Assembly: GCF_014131735.1 (NCBI RefSeq)
Contig: NZ_CP039121.1
Coordinates: 372,001 to 436,000, forward strand
Direction of reading: 5' to 3'
Length of the DNA: 64,000 bases
From: Lactiplantibacillus plantarum
Lineage (GTDB): Bacteria; Bacillota; Bacilli; Lactobacillales; Lactobacillaceae
Part shown: in pieces, positions 52,038 to 60,209 of the stretch
Position numbering within the stretch: the first letter of the stretch is position 1
How the letters are laid out: each line of letters begins with the position of its first letter
Position numbers and translations under genes: made by a program
Notes under the pieces: model-generated
What the model was told of the DNA's origin: nothing
The model's database searches: none
The model's input: the letters and a program-made list of their open reading frames with translations, nothing else

Positions 52038-52853
52038 TTATTTGTTTGTGACGTTACCACCAAAGTATTTATTAGACAGTTTCTTTAAGGTGCCGTCTTG
52101 ACGGAGTTCTTGAATCGCTTTAGACAGTTGTTTTTGGAGTGGGGCGTGCTTTTTAGTGACAATTGCGCCAATCTTTTGTGTTTTGATTTCTGAACCACCA
52201 CTGATGAATTTCAAGCTGGCCTTTGGATTCTGCTTGAGGTAAGCATAGAACGCTTCCCGTGAGTTGATCGTTCCGGCGACGCGACCTTGGTTTACGAGGT
52301 CGATCGATTGTTGAAAGCCATCGGTCGGTGTGACGGTCGCACCTAAACGTTTAGCATCGGTCGCGTTATTACTAGTCGTTGTTTGGGCAACTTTCTTGCC
52401 TTTGATATCCGTGATCTTGTTAATTGAGGACCCCTTCTTGACCGCTAATTCGGATTTAGAGTAGATATAAGGCGTAGAGAAGAGGTATTTTTGTTTACGT
52501 TGCGCAGTTTCAGCGATATCGTTGATGACCACGTCGTATTTGTCGACATCCAGGCCAGCAATCAAGGAGTCGAATTTCGTTGGGACGAACTTTGCCTTGA
52601 GACCGAGCTTTTTAGCGACGGCTTTACCAAGGTCGACTTCAAAACCAGTCAACTTACCGTCTTTGCGATAGCTATAAGGCTGGAAGGTGCCTTCTAGCCC
52701 GATCGTCAACGTGTCGCTCTTTTGCAATTTGAGCTGACTACTTGTGCTAGAAGTGCTGCTTTTAGATGAGCTAGAATTACCGCATGCCGTCAAGGCGACT
52801 GTTAGTGCGAGTCCTAAAATTGTTAAACTTACTGCTTTGAGCCATTTTTTCAT
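52038..52853 (-). CDS. Amino-acid-binding lipoprotein of an ABC transporter, T-box-controlled copy
   Basis: 271 residues from ATG 52853 (GGGGGT upstream). Signal peptide with lipobox ALTACG (Cys24), a Ser-rich linker, then a family 3 solute-binding domain (TIGLEGTFQPYSYRKDGK, FEVDLGKAVAKKLG). It is nearly the same as the lipoprotein at 54874-55677, differing mainly in the linker and scattered positions. It has no ATPase or permease of its own and probably delivers substrate to the neighbouring transporter. The T-box upstream points to methionine or a related amino acid. Confidence 0.88.
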   Translation of the reverse strand: MKKWLKAVSLTILGLALTVALTACGNSSSSKSSTSSTSSQLKLQKSDTLTIGLEGTFQPYSYRKDGKLTGFEVDLGKAVAKKLGLKAKFVPTKFDSLIAGLDVDKYDVVINDIAETAQRKQKYLFSTPYIYSKSELAVKKGSSINKITDIKGKKVAQTTTSNNATDAKRLGATVTPTDGFQQSIDLVNQGRVAGTINSREAFYAYLKQNPKASLKFISGGSEIKTQKIGAIVTKKHAPLQKQLSKAIQELRQDGTLKKLSNKYFGGNVTNK

Positions 52854-52887
52854 ATCGATTACCCCCGTAGAGCTATATTTTTTTGAC

Positions 52888-53145
52888 AAAAAAAGTCGTC
52901 CTTTATCGAAAAAGGACGACTGCTGATCGTGGTACCACCTTAGTTTCCAAGCGCGTGCACAACGCTTGGCTCAATGAGCTAATTCACTCAGTACGCTAAC
53001 GGGTACGACGCGTTACTGGCTTGCTAATGCTCACCAATACCATTTAGAGACCATCTTCGTATCACTGTCCGACCGTTTTACACCAACCAACGGCTCGCTT
53101 TGCGTGGCAATCACACTACTCATCTCATCATAATGTTTAGATATT
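52888..53145 (-). promoter_or_regulatory. T-box riboswitch, probably Met-specific, with promoter
   Basis: Leftward promoter TTGACA (53180-53175), 17 bases, TAGACT (53157-53152). The leader has stem I with S-turn AGTA and the apical GGTTGGTGTAAAA region; stem III CCAAGCG/CGCTTGG; the T-box AAGGTGGTACCACG (52941-52928); and terminator GTCGTCCTTT ... AAAGGACGAC with TTTTTTT. In the specifier loop the bases are CGAAGATGG (53059-53051). Read as ATG this is Met; the T-box base after TGG is T, pairing with discriminator A, which fits tRNA-Met and not Asp (G) or Cys (U). Confidence 0.85.
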
Positions 53146-53265
53146 GAGACTAGTCTACAAGATTAAATAACAATTGTCAAATCGAAATCACATTTTATAT
53201 TAATCTAAATGCCATTTGTTGTGAATGCGCCAGATCGATGGTTGATGTGAGACGCTAGGGGGTGC

Positions 53266-53312
53266 TAAAAAACGTGCATCTGACTGGGATTTTCCAGTTA
53301 GATGCACGTTAA
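53266..53312 (-). terminator. Terminator of the amino-acid ABC operon
   Basis: AACGTGCATCTAACTGG ... CCAGTCAGATGCACGTT then TTTT on the minus strand. Confidence 0.9.
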
Positions 53313-53324
53313 CTCAAATGAACG

Positions 53325-54086
53325 CTATTGGTTTGCTTTGTCTGAAATCGTGGTGAACGTCATCGCGGCTAAGAAGTCGGCAATTCGTTGCGTTGGCTGC
53401 TTAAAGAATTCAGCGGGTGTCCCGTCGAACAGAATTTTGCCATCTTCAACAAATAGGATCTTATCCGCAACTGCGCGGGCAAATTCCATGTTGTGAGTGA
53501 CGATAATCATGGAATCTTCTTCCTGAGCGAGGGCTAGTAGAACGCGGAGCACACCAGCTTCGAGTTCGGGGTCTAGCGCACTAGTTGGCTCATCTAACAA
53601 GATGAATTCGGGATCCATCGCTAACGAGCGCGCAATCGCGACCCGTTGTTGTTGCCCACCGGATAATTGTTCGGGGTAGGCGTCGGCCTTATCTTGCAAG
53701 CCGACCCGGGCCAACAATTCTAGCGCGGACTTTTTAGCCGTCGCGGAATCCTTTTTTAAGACTTGCACGGGGCCTTCCATGACATTTTTAACAACGCTGA
53801 GATGGGGAAACAGATTATAACCTTGAAAGACCATCCCAGTTTTGCGTCGAATATTGAGAATTGTTTTATTAGTCAACGGCTTAGTAAAGTCGATAGTTTC
53901 GTCATTGAAGTGGTATAAACCTTGTTCGGGCCGTTCAAGCAAATTTAGTGACCGCAGTAAGGTTGATTTACCAGAACCCGAGGGGCCAACGATGACGGTC
54001 GTCTGGTGTTCTTTAAATTCAGTATTGATATCGGTTAACGCCTGGTGATTGCCAAACGTCTTATTTAAGTGTTCTAATTTGATCAT
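53325..54086 (-). CDS. Polar amino acid ABC transporter ATPase
   Basis: 253 residues: Walker A GPSGSGKST about residue 34, Q-loop MVFQGYNLFPH about residue 86, signature LSGGQQQR about residue 141 and Walker B FILLDEPTSALD about residue 161, H-loop VTHN. PAAT subfamily (GlnQ/TcyC-like). It drives uptake with the permease 12 bases upstream. Last gene of the lipoprotein-permease-ATPase operon. Confidence 0.92.
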   Translation of the reverse strand: MIKLEHLNKTFGNHQALTDINTEFKEHQTTVIVGPSGSGKSTLLRSLNLLERPEQGLYHFNDETIDFTKPLTNKTILNIRRKTGMVFQGYNLFPHLSVVKNVMEGPVQVLKKDSATAKKSALELLARVGLQDKADAYPEQLSGGQQQRVAIARSLAMDPEFILLDEPTSALDPELEAGVLRVLLALAQEEDSMIIVTHNMEFARAVADKILFVEDGKILFDGTPAEFFKQPTQRIADFLAAMTFTTISDKANQ

Positions 54087-54097
54087 TCGACAACCTC

Positions 54098-54805
54098 CTA
54101 ATTAAGTGGCCGTAAGTAACGTGACGTCCGTTTTTCCAAGTAGCCTTGTAGCCAGCTGAGAATCGTACATAGAATTGCGTATAGGGCAGCAACCAGGGAG
54201 TACATCACAAGTGGTTGATAATTTTGAGCAGCAATTTGTTGGCTGACTTCGAACATTTCAATAATCGTGATTGAAGCGGCCAAGGAGGTGTCCTTGACTA
54301 AGCTAATAAAACTATTGGATAGTGGCGGTAGTGAGACTCGCGCAGCTTGCGGCAAAATAATTCGTTTGAGTACTTGTGACTTGGTCATGCCAATCGAGTA
54401 GGCCGCTTCCCACTGACCTTGAGGAATGGAGAGAATGGCTGCTCGAATCGTTTCCGCACAGTAAGCCCCGGTGTTCAGTGAAAAAGTGGCAATCCCAGCA
54501 GTCCAGGGGTCGAGCTGGACCCCATTTGGAAAGAGCCCTTTGATTTTAAGGTAGGGAAGCCCGAAATAGACGATAAAGAGTTGTACTAGCAGTGGGGTAC
54601 TCCGAAAGAGCCAGACGTAGAAGTTAGCGATGGCTTTTAGAATTAAAAACCAACCACGACGAGTCGAAATCTTGACGAGGGCCGTGAAAATCGCAAGTAT
54701 CAAACCGAGAATAAACGAAATAATGGCAATCGGAATGGTATATTTTAAACCCGCTGCAGCAATTTGCGGCGTTGATGTGACAATGATGTGCCAGATTGAA
54801 TCCAT
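54098..54805 (-). CDS. Polar amino acid ABC transporter permease
   Basis: 235 residues, about five helices, with the HisM-family signature RAAILSIPQGQWEAAYSIGM about residue 122 and the EAA loop. It forms the membrane channel as a homodimer with the ATPase downstream and uses the lipoproteins encoded on either side. GGAGGC lies before the ATG. Confidence 0.92.
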   Translation of the reverse strand: MDSIWHIIVTSTPQIAAAGLKYTIPIAIISFILGLILAIFTALVKISTRRGWFLILKAIANFYVWLFRSTPLLVQLFIVYFGLPYLKIKGLFPNGVQLDPWTAGIATFSLNTGAYCAETIRAAILSIPQGQWEAAYSIGMTKSQVLKRIILPQAARVSLPPLSNSFISLVKDTSLAASITIIEMFEVSQQIAAQNYQPLVMYSLVAALYAILCTILSWLQGYLEKRTSRYLRPLN

Positions 54806-54873
54806 AGGGAGCCTCCTGTAACAAATTAGAATTTGGTGCTATGTATCCCGCCATAATAGCGGGCAATGGTACG

Positions 54874-55677
54874 TTACTTATCAGTAACGTTACCACCAAA
54901 ATACTTATTGGACAATTTCTTTAACGTGCCGTCCTTACGTAATTCTTGGATTGCTTTCGAGATTTGTTTTTGCATCTTAGGGTGTTGCTTAGTGACGATG
55001 GCCCCGATTTTCTGTGAGGCAATGTGATCGCCGGAATCAATCAGCTTAATGTTAGCCTTCGGATTCTGCTTGAAGTAAGCATAGAAGGATTCACGAGAAT
55101 TAATAGTCCCAGCGACGCGGCCTTGTGAGACGAGGTCGATCGACTGTTGGAAACTATCGGTTGGGGTGATGGTTGCACCTAAACGTTTAGCATCCGTTGC
55201 GTTATTGCTAGTCGTTGTTTCGGCAACTTTCTTACCCTTAATATCGGTAATCTTACTAATCGATGAGTTCTTCTTGACGGCTAATTGTGATTTAGAATAA
55301 ATGTAAGGGGTCGAGAAGAGATACTTCTTCTTTCGGGCCGCCGTTTCGGACATGTTATTCATGACAACGTCGAATTTGTTTGTGTCTAAACCAGCTACTA
55401 ACGAATCGAACTTCGTTGGTACAAATTTAGCTTTTAGTCCCATCTTCTTGGCAACGGCTTTCCCGAGGTCAACTTCAAAACCAGTTAATTTACCGTCTTT
55501 ACGGTAGCTATATGGTTGAAAAGTGCCTTCTAAGCCAATCGTCAACGTCCCCGATTTTTGCAATCCGAGGTCGTTAGACTTTGAACTGCTGCTAGTGTTA
55601 CTACCACAGGCGGTCAATGTAACTGCTAAACCTAACCCAAGCACTGCAACGCTTAATTTTTTAACCCATGACTTCAT
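54874..55677 (-). CDS. Amino-acid-binding lipoprotein, operon copy
   Basis: 267 residues. Signal peptide with lipobox TLTACG (Cys24) and a family 3 binding domain nearly identical to the protein at 52038-52853. It heads the operon with permease and ATPase. AGGAG lies before the ATG. Family members of this type bind cystine, methionine, glutamine or similar amino acids; the neighbouring Met-type T-box suggests sulfur amino acids here. Confidence 0.9.
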   Translation of the reverse strand: MKSWVKKLSVAVLGLGLAVTLTACGSNTSSSSKSNDLGLQKSGTLTIGLEGTFQPYSYRKDGKLTGFEVDLGKAVAKKMGLKAKFVPTKFDSLVAGLDTNKFDVVMNNMSETAARKKKYLFSTPYIYSKSQLAVKKNSSISKITDIKGKKVAETTTSNNATDAKRLGATITPTDSFQQSIDLVSQGRVAGTINSRESFYAYFKQNPKANIKLIDSGDHIASQKIGAIVTKQHPKMQKQISKAIQELRKDGTLKKLSNKYFGGNVTDK

Positions 55678-55740
55678 GATTCACACTCCTAGAAATTTTT
55701 CACAACACTCCTAGTTTATCCGAAAATGAAGCTGTTAACA

Positions 55741-55833
55741 AAAAATAAGCATTGAGTGTCGCAAACGGACCAATGCTTATTTCATAATCGGCTAGTATAG
55801 CGTTAGTGTAGCGAATCAGAGAAGGACTGTCAA
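55741..55833 (-). promoter_or_regulatory. Promoter and 5'-end terminator-like hairpin of the ABC operon
   Basis: Leftward TTGACA (55833-55828), 17 bases, TACACT (55810-55805), with TATACT just behind. The message would begin near 55798 and within about 14 bases form AAATAAGCATTG ... CAATGCTTATTTTTTG (55784-55741), a terminator shape before the lipoprotein gene. Attenuation or a stabilising 5' hairpin is possible. Confidence 0.6.
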
Positions 55834-55988
55834 ACCCTTTTTTATCAGTAAAAGCGACGCAAGCGCGGGTGCTCAAACTGATACAGTATAAATGGTCGTA
55901 AAGCGTACGGCTTATTTGATGTGGATCCTGATATAAAAAGTGCTAATATTCAGGAGCACGACCACTCATTACAGCTGACAGATGTAAT

Positions 55989-56032
55989 CAAAAAATGCGA
56001 CTAATCGCAATTATTACGGTTAGTCGCATGAT
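55989..56032 (-). terminator. Terminator of the aminotransferase gene
   Basis: GCGACTAA ... TTAGTCGC followed by TTTTTTG on the minus strand. Confidence 0.85.
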
Positions 56033-56044
56033 GAGTGGGTCAAG

Positions 56045-57271
56045 TTAGAATTGGGGTGCGAACGATGCTGCTGGAACAATTACTGGTGCCGGTTGTAAGA
56101 TGTGGCCAAGGCGTTTAATTCCCAGCGTAATCGTTTCGACGTCGAGACTGGTGAAATTCAACCGGAACCCGTTTTTAACCTTGCGACTTGCGAATTGGCA
56201 AGCGGATGGCACATAGGCAACGTGTGCTTGCGGTAAAACAACGTCATTGAGCAAGGTTTTAGCATCAATTCCTTCTGGCAAGGTTACCCAGATGAAGAAG
56301 CCCCCATTAGGACGGGTGTAGTGGACATTTTGCGGGAAGTATTGATCGAGTGCGGCTAACATCGCGTCACGTTTAATCCGGTATGAAGTACTAATAGTTG
56401 CAACGTGATCGTCGATGTCGTGTTGATCTAGGTAGCTGTTGATAGCAGCCAGTGTTACATTTGGCGATTGAACATCGATTGCGGATTTCAGTCCGACCAA
56501 TTCGTGCATGATTGCGTCGTCAGCAACAATCCAGCCTGTTCGCAAGGCCGGGGAGAGAATCTTTGAGAAACTTGAGATAAAGATGACGCGGCCTTCAGTA
56601 TCGTAGTGTTTGATAGCCGGAATATTTTGACCACTATAACGGAGGTCCCGGTACGGGCTGTCTTCCAAAATAATGACGTCGTACTGATTGGCAAGGGCAA
56701 CGAGTGCTTGACGACGTTTGGCACTCATCGTCGTACCCGTTGGATTGTGGAAGTCAGGAATCGTGTAAATCAATTTGATCTCAGGATGAGCTTTCAAGGT
56801 TTTACGAAGTTGACGAATATTCATCCCATTATCATCAACTGGAATTTCGTAGTAAGTCGGTTCGTAAGTGTCGAAGGCGGCTAAAGCCCCCATGTAAGTC
56901 GGGCCTTCGACGACCATGGCATCTCCATGGTTCAACATGAGCTTCGCCACGAGGTCGATGGCTTGCTGACCACCTTGGGTCATCATGACATTGTCGGCAC
57001 TAACTTGAACGTCAGCATGAGTCGCCATTCGATCTGCAATTTTTTGGCGTAATGCCGGCAACCCTTGAGTTGATGAGTATTGGAAAATGCCTTGACCATC
57101 GTGTTCAATAGCATCACGATAGGCTTGCTTTAAGTCGTTGTCAGGGAATAAGTGCTGATCTGGAAAACCACCAGCGAAGGAAATGTTTTCCGGGTTTGCA
57201 CTATTCTTGAAGACCTCATCTAGGTCGGAAGTGTCATTGTTTAACACGCGATTTGCAAATAATTTTTTCAT
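56045..57271 (-). CDS. PLP-dependent aminotransferase, class I/II (2-aminoadipate/aromatic transaminase type)
   Basis: 408 residues. The PLP lysine is in SFSKILSPALRTGW about residue 232, with YTIPDFHNPTGTT about residue 170 and GGFPDQHLFP about residue 34. This is the MocR-like catalytic fold without the DNA-binding domain, as in LysN-type or aromatic aminotransferases. It moves an amino group from an amino acid to 2-oxoglutarate; the amino acid is unknown. It is divergent from a LysR gene that probably controls it and lies beside the amino-acid transporter. Confidence 0.9.
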   Translation of the reverse strand: MKKLFANRVLNNDTSDLDEVFKNSANPENISFAGGFPDQHLFPDNDLKQAYRDAIEHDGQGIFQYSSTQGLPALRQKIADRMATHADVQVSADNVMMTQGGQQAIDLVAKLMLNHGDAMVVEGPTYMGALAAFDTYEPTYYEIPVDDNGMNIRQLRKTLKAHPEIKLIYTIPDFHNPTGTTMSAKRRQALVALANQYDVIILEDSPYRDLRYSGQNIPAIKHYDTEGRVIFISSFSKILSPALRTGWIVADDAIMHELVGLKSAIDVQSPNVTLAAINSYLDQHDIDDHVATISTSYRIKRDAMLAALDQYFPQNVHYTRPNGGFFIWVTLPEGIDAKTLLNDVVLPQAHVAYVPSACQFASRKVKNGFRLNFTSLDVETITLGIKRLGHILQPAPVIVPAASFAPQF

Positions 57272-57411
57272 AATAATTTTCCCCCACTCAGTTTTTTGTA
57301 CTTAAACTGTTTTCTTTGATTATCAATATGATAAAATAAAGCTTGTAATTAGTAAAACTCAACTTTTTCAATAATAAGTGAAATAAATTCACCTAAGAGA
57401 GGTAAATCATT

Positions 57412-58308
57412 ATGGCAAACTTCGCATATGAAGTCTTTTCAACGGTCGTTGCCCAACACACATTCTATCAAGCGGCCGCTACGCTTAACGTTACGCCAAG
57501 TGCGGTCAGTCATTCGATCAATCAGTTGGAAAAAGAACTGGGTTTTCCACTATTCATCCGTAACCGTTCAGGCGTTGAACTTACTAGTGATGGGCGGCAG
57601 GTTTTACCCTATGTTCAAGAGATTCTGAATACGGAAAGTAACTTGCGACAAGTTGCCGATAATATTCAAGGATTGCACTCTGGATCGGTACGGATCGGCG
57701 GTTTCAGTAGTGTCTGTATCAACTGGTTACCCCGAATTATTCGCGAATTTAATCATAAATATCCTGATATTAAGATTTCAGTCATGCAAGGTAACTTTAA
57801 TGAAATAACCAACTGGGCCAAGATCGGTACTATCGATATTGGGTTTACGTCGATGCCAGTCAATGAGAACTTATTAGTGCATTCACTGATCAATGATCCA
57901 ATCTATTGTGTGACGCCCGCTGATTTTATCCCAGAAAATGGTGAATTCATTACGACTGATGACGTTGCGGATAAGAACTTTATTCTACAACAAAGCGATT
58001 ATGACCGGGACACCAAGCTAGCACTGGACCACTACCACGTTACTAATAACTTTTTACGATTCTCGATTGATGATCAATCTATTATTTCAATGGTAGAATC
58101 CGGTTTAGGCATGGGCATTTTGCCTCAGCTAGCACTACGGAAGCTAACTGGAGATGTTAACACGTTTTCCTTTGCCGAACCTTATAATCGTGAGATTGCC
58201 TTAGTTGCCAACAAAACCCAGGCGGCCGCTCCTTCAACGGCTATCATGATTCGTGCTATTAAACAGTTTTTGACCAAGGAGTATCCGGATCAGATGTTAT
58301 GGCAGTAG
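57412..58308 (+). CDS. LysR family transcriptional regulator
   Basis: 298 residues: N-terminal HTH (FYQAAATLNVTPSAVSHSINQLEKELGFPLF, about 19-50) and a co-inducer domain (SVRIGGFSS about residue 90, ESGLGMGILPQLAL about residue 228). LysR regulators usually control the divergent gene, here the aminotransferase, with both promoters in the 140-base gap. AGAGAGG precedes the ATG. Confidence 0.92.
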   Translation: MANFAYEVFSTVVAQHTFYQAAATLNVTPSAVSHSINQLEKELGFPLFIRNRSGVELTSDGRQVLPYVQEILNTESNLRQVADNIQGLHSGSVRIGGFSSVCINWLPRIIREFNHKYPDIKISVMQGNFNEITNWAKIGTIDIGFTSMPVNENLLVHSLINDPIYCVTPADFIPENGEFITTDDVADKNFILQQSDYDRDTKLALDHYHVTNNFLRFSIDDQSIISMVESGLGMGILPQLALRKLTGDVNTFSFAEPYNREIALVANKTQAAAPSTAIMIRAIKQFLTKEYPDQMLWQ

Positions 58309-58755
58309 CAAAGTTAGGCAGAGCGTTGGCGTAGCCAGCACAGACTTCAGTGGCATTGAGCATGTTTCGGGAAGCCACTCGAAAGGTAGATGAACGACCG
58401 CCTAACTGGTGCAATTAGTCGTTAAATTATTATTTACTACTAAGAACTTTGAACAAATGTTAATGGGACATCAACTGTTTTGAATACCTCAGTATAAAGA
58501 TCATGGAACAGTCGTAATTCTATTATCAGACTGACAGTTATATGGCAAAGTCGCTGTCGCTAAAATAGCCACGGCCAATTCATCAGAAACGGAATACGCA
58601 CATGTCCGCCATTCGAACGCTATCCCGACTGGAAGGCGTTGTAGGACGCGCTCAACCAGGCAGGGTTGGCACTAACTTAAACTTTTTTCAGCGGACTTAA
58701 GCTGGCTGCTTTTAACGTTAAAGGCTTACTACGACCAGATCGCACAATTAAAGCT
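58309..58755. other. Intergenic region without a recognised gene
   Basis: No credible ORF on either strand. AGTGGC ... GCCACT (58348-58378) can form a hairpin behind the LysR gene but lacks a U-run. Fragments may be a decayed gene, but I cannot identify one. Confidence 0.3.
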
Positions 58756-58811
58756 AAAAATAGCCGCTTTTCCAGTAGACCAAGTTGGTTGTCAGGAAAG
58801 GTGGCTATTAA
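58756..58811 (-). terminator. Terminator of the DUF915 gene
   Basis: AATAGCCACCTTTCC ... GGAAAAGCGGCTATT then TTTAG on the minus strand. Confidence 0.75.
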
Positions 58812-58879
58812 TCTTTTAGATATGTTTTAGATAAGCACTCTGAGCAAAAATGATGGCTAGGTCGATTGGACGGGTGAAA

Positions 58880-59713
58880 TCAGTTTATAAACGTTTGAAT
58901 CGTATTACCGATTTGATGGTTGTTGAGTAAGCCGGATTGGGTGCGCCATGAGCGCAACACTTTTTGTTGATAGACCTTTACCACTGGCTTGAAGATAGAT
59001 TGACCAGCCAGGGCACTTTGCAGTGGTAGGGGTTGGTCAGCTTTGATGGCTTTTCCAGCGACAATCAATACCTGCATCTTGGAATCAATGGTATGGCGGT
59101 GTGCAATCAATTTAGCTAGTGTGGCCGTTTGCGACTTGGCGGCAACCGGCGTCGTTTGGCGACGATTGTTACTTTGGCGGCTGGCGCCGTTAAATGGGGT
59201 GGCCATCAGTACAAGGTGTTGTGGTGATAAGCTTGTTGTTGTGTGTTCGACATAGTTAGTGGCAGTGAGACCGCCACGACCGTAACTGACAAGGTTAAAC
59301 CGGCGAAATTTAAACTGCTGGCGGGCGGCGGTTAGGAGTTGCTTTAATAAATGCGTTTGTCGGTTTGAATCAAGGTTCTTGGGCAGTTGCACTTGTATGT
59401 AGGGGCGGTTGTCACTGTCGAGCAATTGCCCTTTAAATGTCACGGTCCCCGTCGCTGTAATTTTGGCGGTGACCAGTGTCTGAGTGGCGCTACTGTTTTG
59501 AATATGGGCAGTTAATTGCTGAATCTGATTGTGAGTTAAGTGGTCATCTAGTAAGAGCACCATTGGAATACGTTCAGTAGAAGTCACTGTTATGGTGGTG
59601 ACCGGTTTTGACTTGTGGACTTGTTGTTGCCAAAGCATGGTACCACCGATCATTGCTAGCAGAACTACTAGCCAGGTAGCGCCTGTCAATACTTGTTTTG
59701 TCGTTGCTTTCAT
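58880..59713 (-). CDS. DUF915 alpha/beta hydrolase-fold protein lacking the nucleophile
   Basis: 277 residues from ATG 59713; the frame continues upstream but without a ribosome site. An N-terminal hydrophobic segment (about 9-28) suggests export or anchoring. The fold pattern is DUF915: PMVLLLDD, then FNLVSYGRGGLTATNYVE about residue 165, NGASR about residue 203 and LIVAGKAIK about residue 240. DUF915 enzymes have GHSMGG here; the aligned SYGRGG has Gly in place of the nucleophilic Ser. The usual C-terminal HSxLHEN reads LLNNHQIG, so the His is lost or moved too. It is probably a non-catalytic homologue. Confidence 0.72.
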   Translation of the reverse strand: MKATTKQVLTGATWLVVLLAMIGGTMLWQQQVHKSKPVTTITVTSTERIPMVLLLDDHLTHNQIQQLTAHIQNSSATQTLVTAKITATGTVTFKGQLLDSDNRPYIQVQLPKNLDSNRQTHLLKQLLTAARQQFKFRRFNLVSYGRGGLTATNYVEHTTTSLSPQHLVLMATPFNGASRQSNNRRQTTPVAAKSQTATLAKLIAHRHTIDSKMQVLIVAGKAIKADQPLPLQSALAGQSIFKPVVKVYQQKVLRSWRTQSGLLNNHQIGNTIQTFIN

Positions 59714-59806
59714 ATTTCCCGTTACTCCATATCTCCAAATAAACTGCACTTTTAATGTAAGCCACTCACAGTCAACTTGCAACTGTTTATACACACTTTT
59801 AGATAG

Positions 59807-59945
59807 CAAAAGTCCCGACCAAGTAAATTTGGTCGGGACTCCTTAAAGGTATCAGTCATGTGCTCCGAATAGGGCAGAGACTGATGCTTTAAGATCACAT
59901 ATGGTACTCAAAAAGCATCACCCCCTTTCATTAATTGTCCGTAGT
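59807..59945 (-). pseudogene. Remnant of a small holin-like (type I toxin) gene, still with promoter and terminator
   Basis: Leftward promoter TTGACC (59971-59966), 17 bases, TAAACT (59948-59943), then AAAGGGGGTGATG, and a frame from TTG 59911 to a stop at 59852: 19 residues LSTICDLKASVSALFGAHD. The start context and the hairpin AGTCCCGACC/GGTCGGGACT (59840-59811, TTTTG after it on the minus strand) resemble Hol_Tox-type small toxin genes, but the reading frame is too short and the hydrophobic core is broken. An ATG in another frame gives only seven residues. Confidence 0.4.
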
Positions 59946-60001
59946 TTAGTCCCATTTAATGGTCAGGTCAACTAATTAGTTCGCAAACGGACTAAACGCG
60001 G

Positions 60002-60152
60002 TATAATAGAATTCCTTGGCAGGGGCACTCCGCGGTTGCGGGGTACTTAACGACTGAATTTTCAGTTGTCATCAAGTCAGTTCATCATTGGTTTATTATT
60101 CAAAATGGGAGCTGATAGAAAAAGTTCGATTCAATGACGAATCGAACTTTTT
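60002..60152 (+). ncRNA. Candidate rightward small RNA
   Basis: TATAAT at 60002-60007 with weak TTCGCA 16 bases upstream. The product would start near 60014 and hold hairpins GCACTCCGC-ggtt-GCGGGGTAC (about 60027-60048) and CGACTGAA-tt-TTCAGTTG, ending at AAAGTTCGATTC-aatgac-GAATCGAACTTTTTT (60120-60152). The terminal hairpin can equally end the leftward yfhO transcript. No ORF lies inside. Confidence 0.4.
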
Positions 60153-60209
60153 TGATCAGAAAGCATGAATTACGTGTAAATTTTAATACGAGAAAATAGA
60201 CTGGAGTTC

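Noticed and set aside
53051..53059. Aspartate (GAT) specifier for the T-box
   Set aside because: The triplet directly after GAA is GAT, but the variable T-box base fits discriminator A and not the G of tRNA-Asp. It is kept as an alternative.
58309..58755. Possible decayed gene after the LysR regulator
   Set aside because: No frame gives a recognisable protein segment, so no pseudogene was called.
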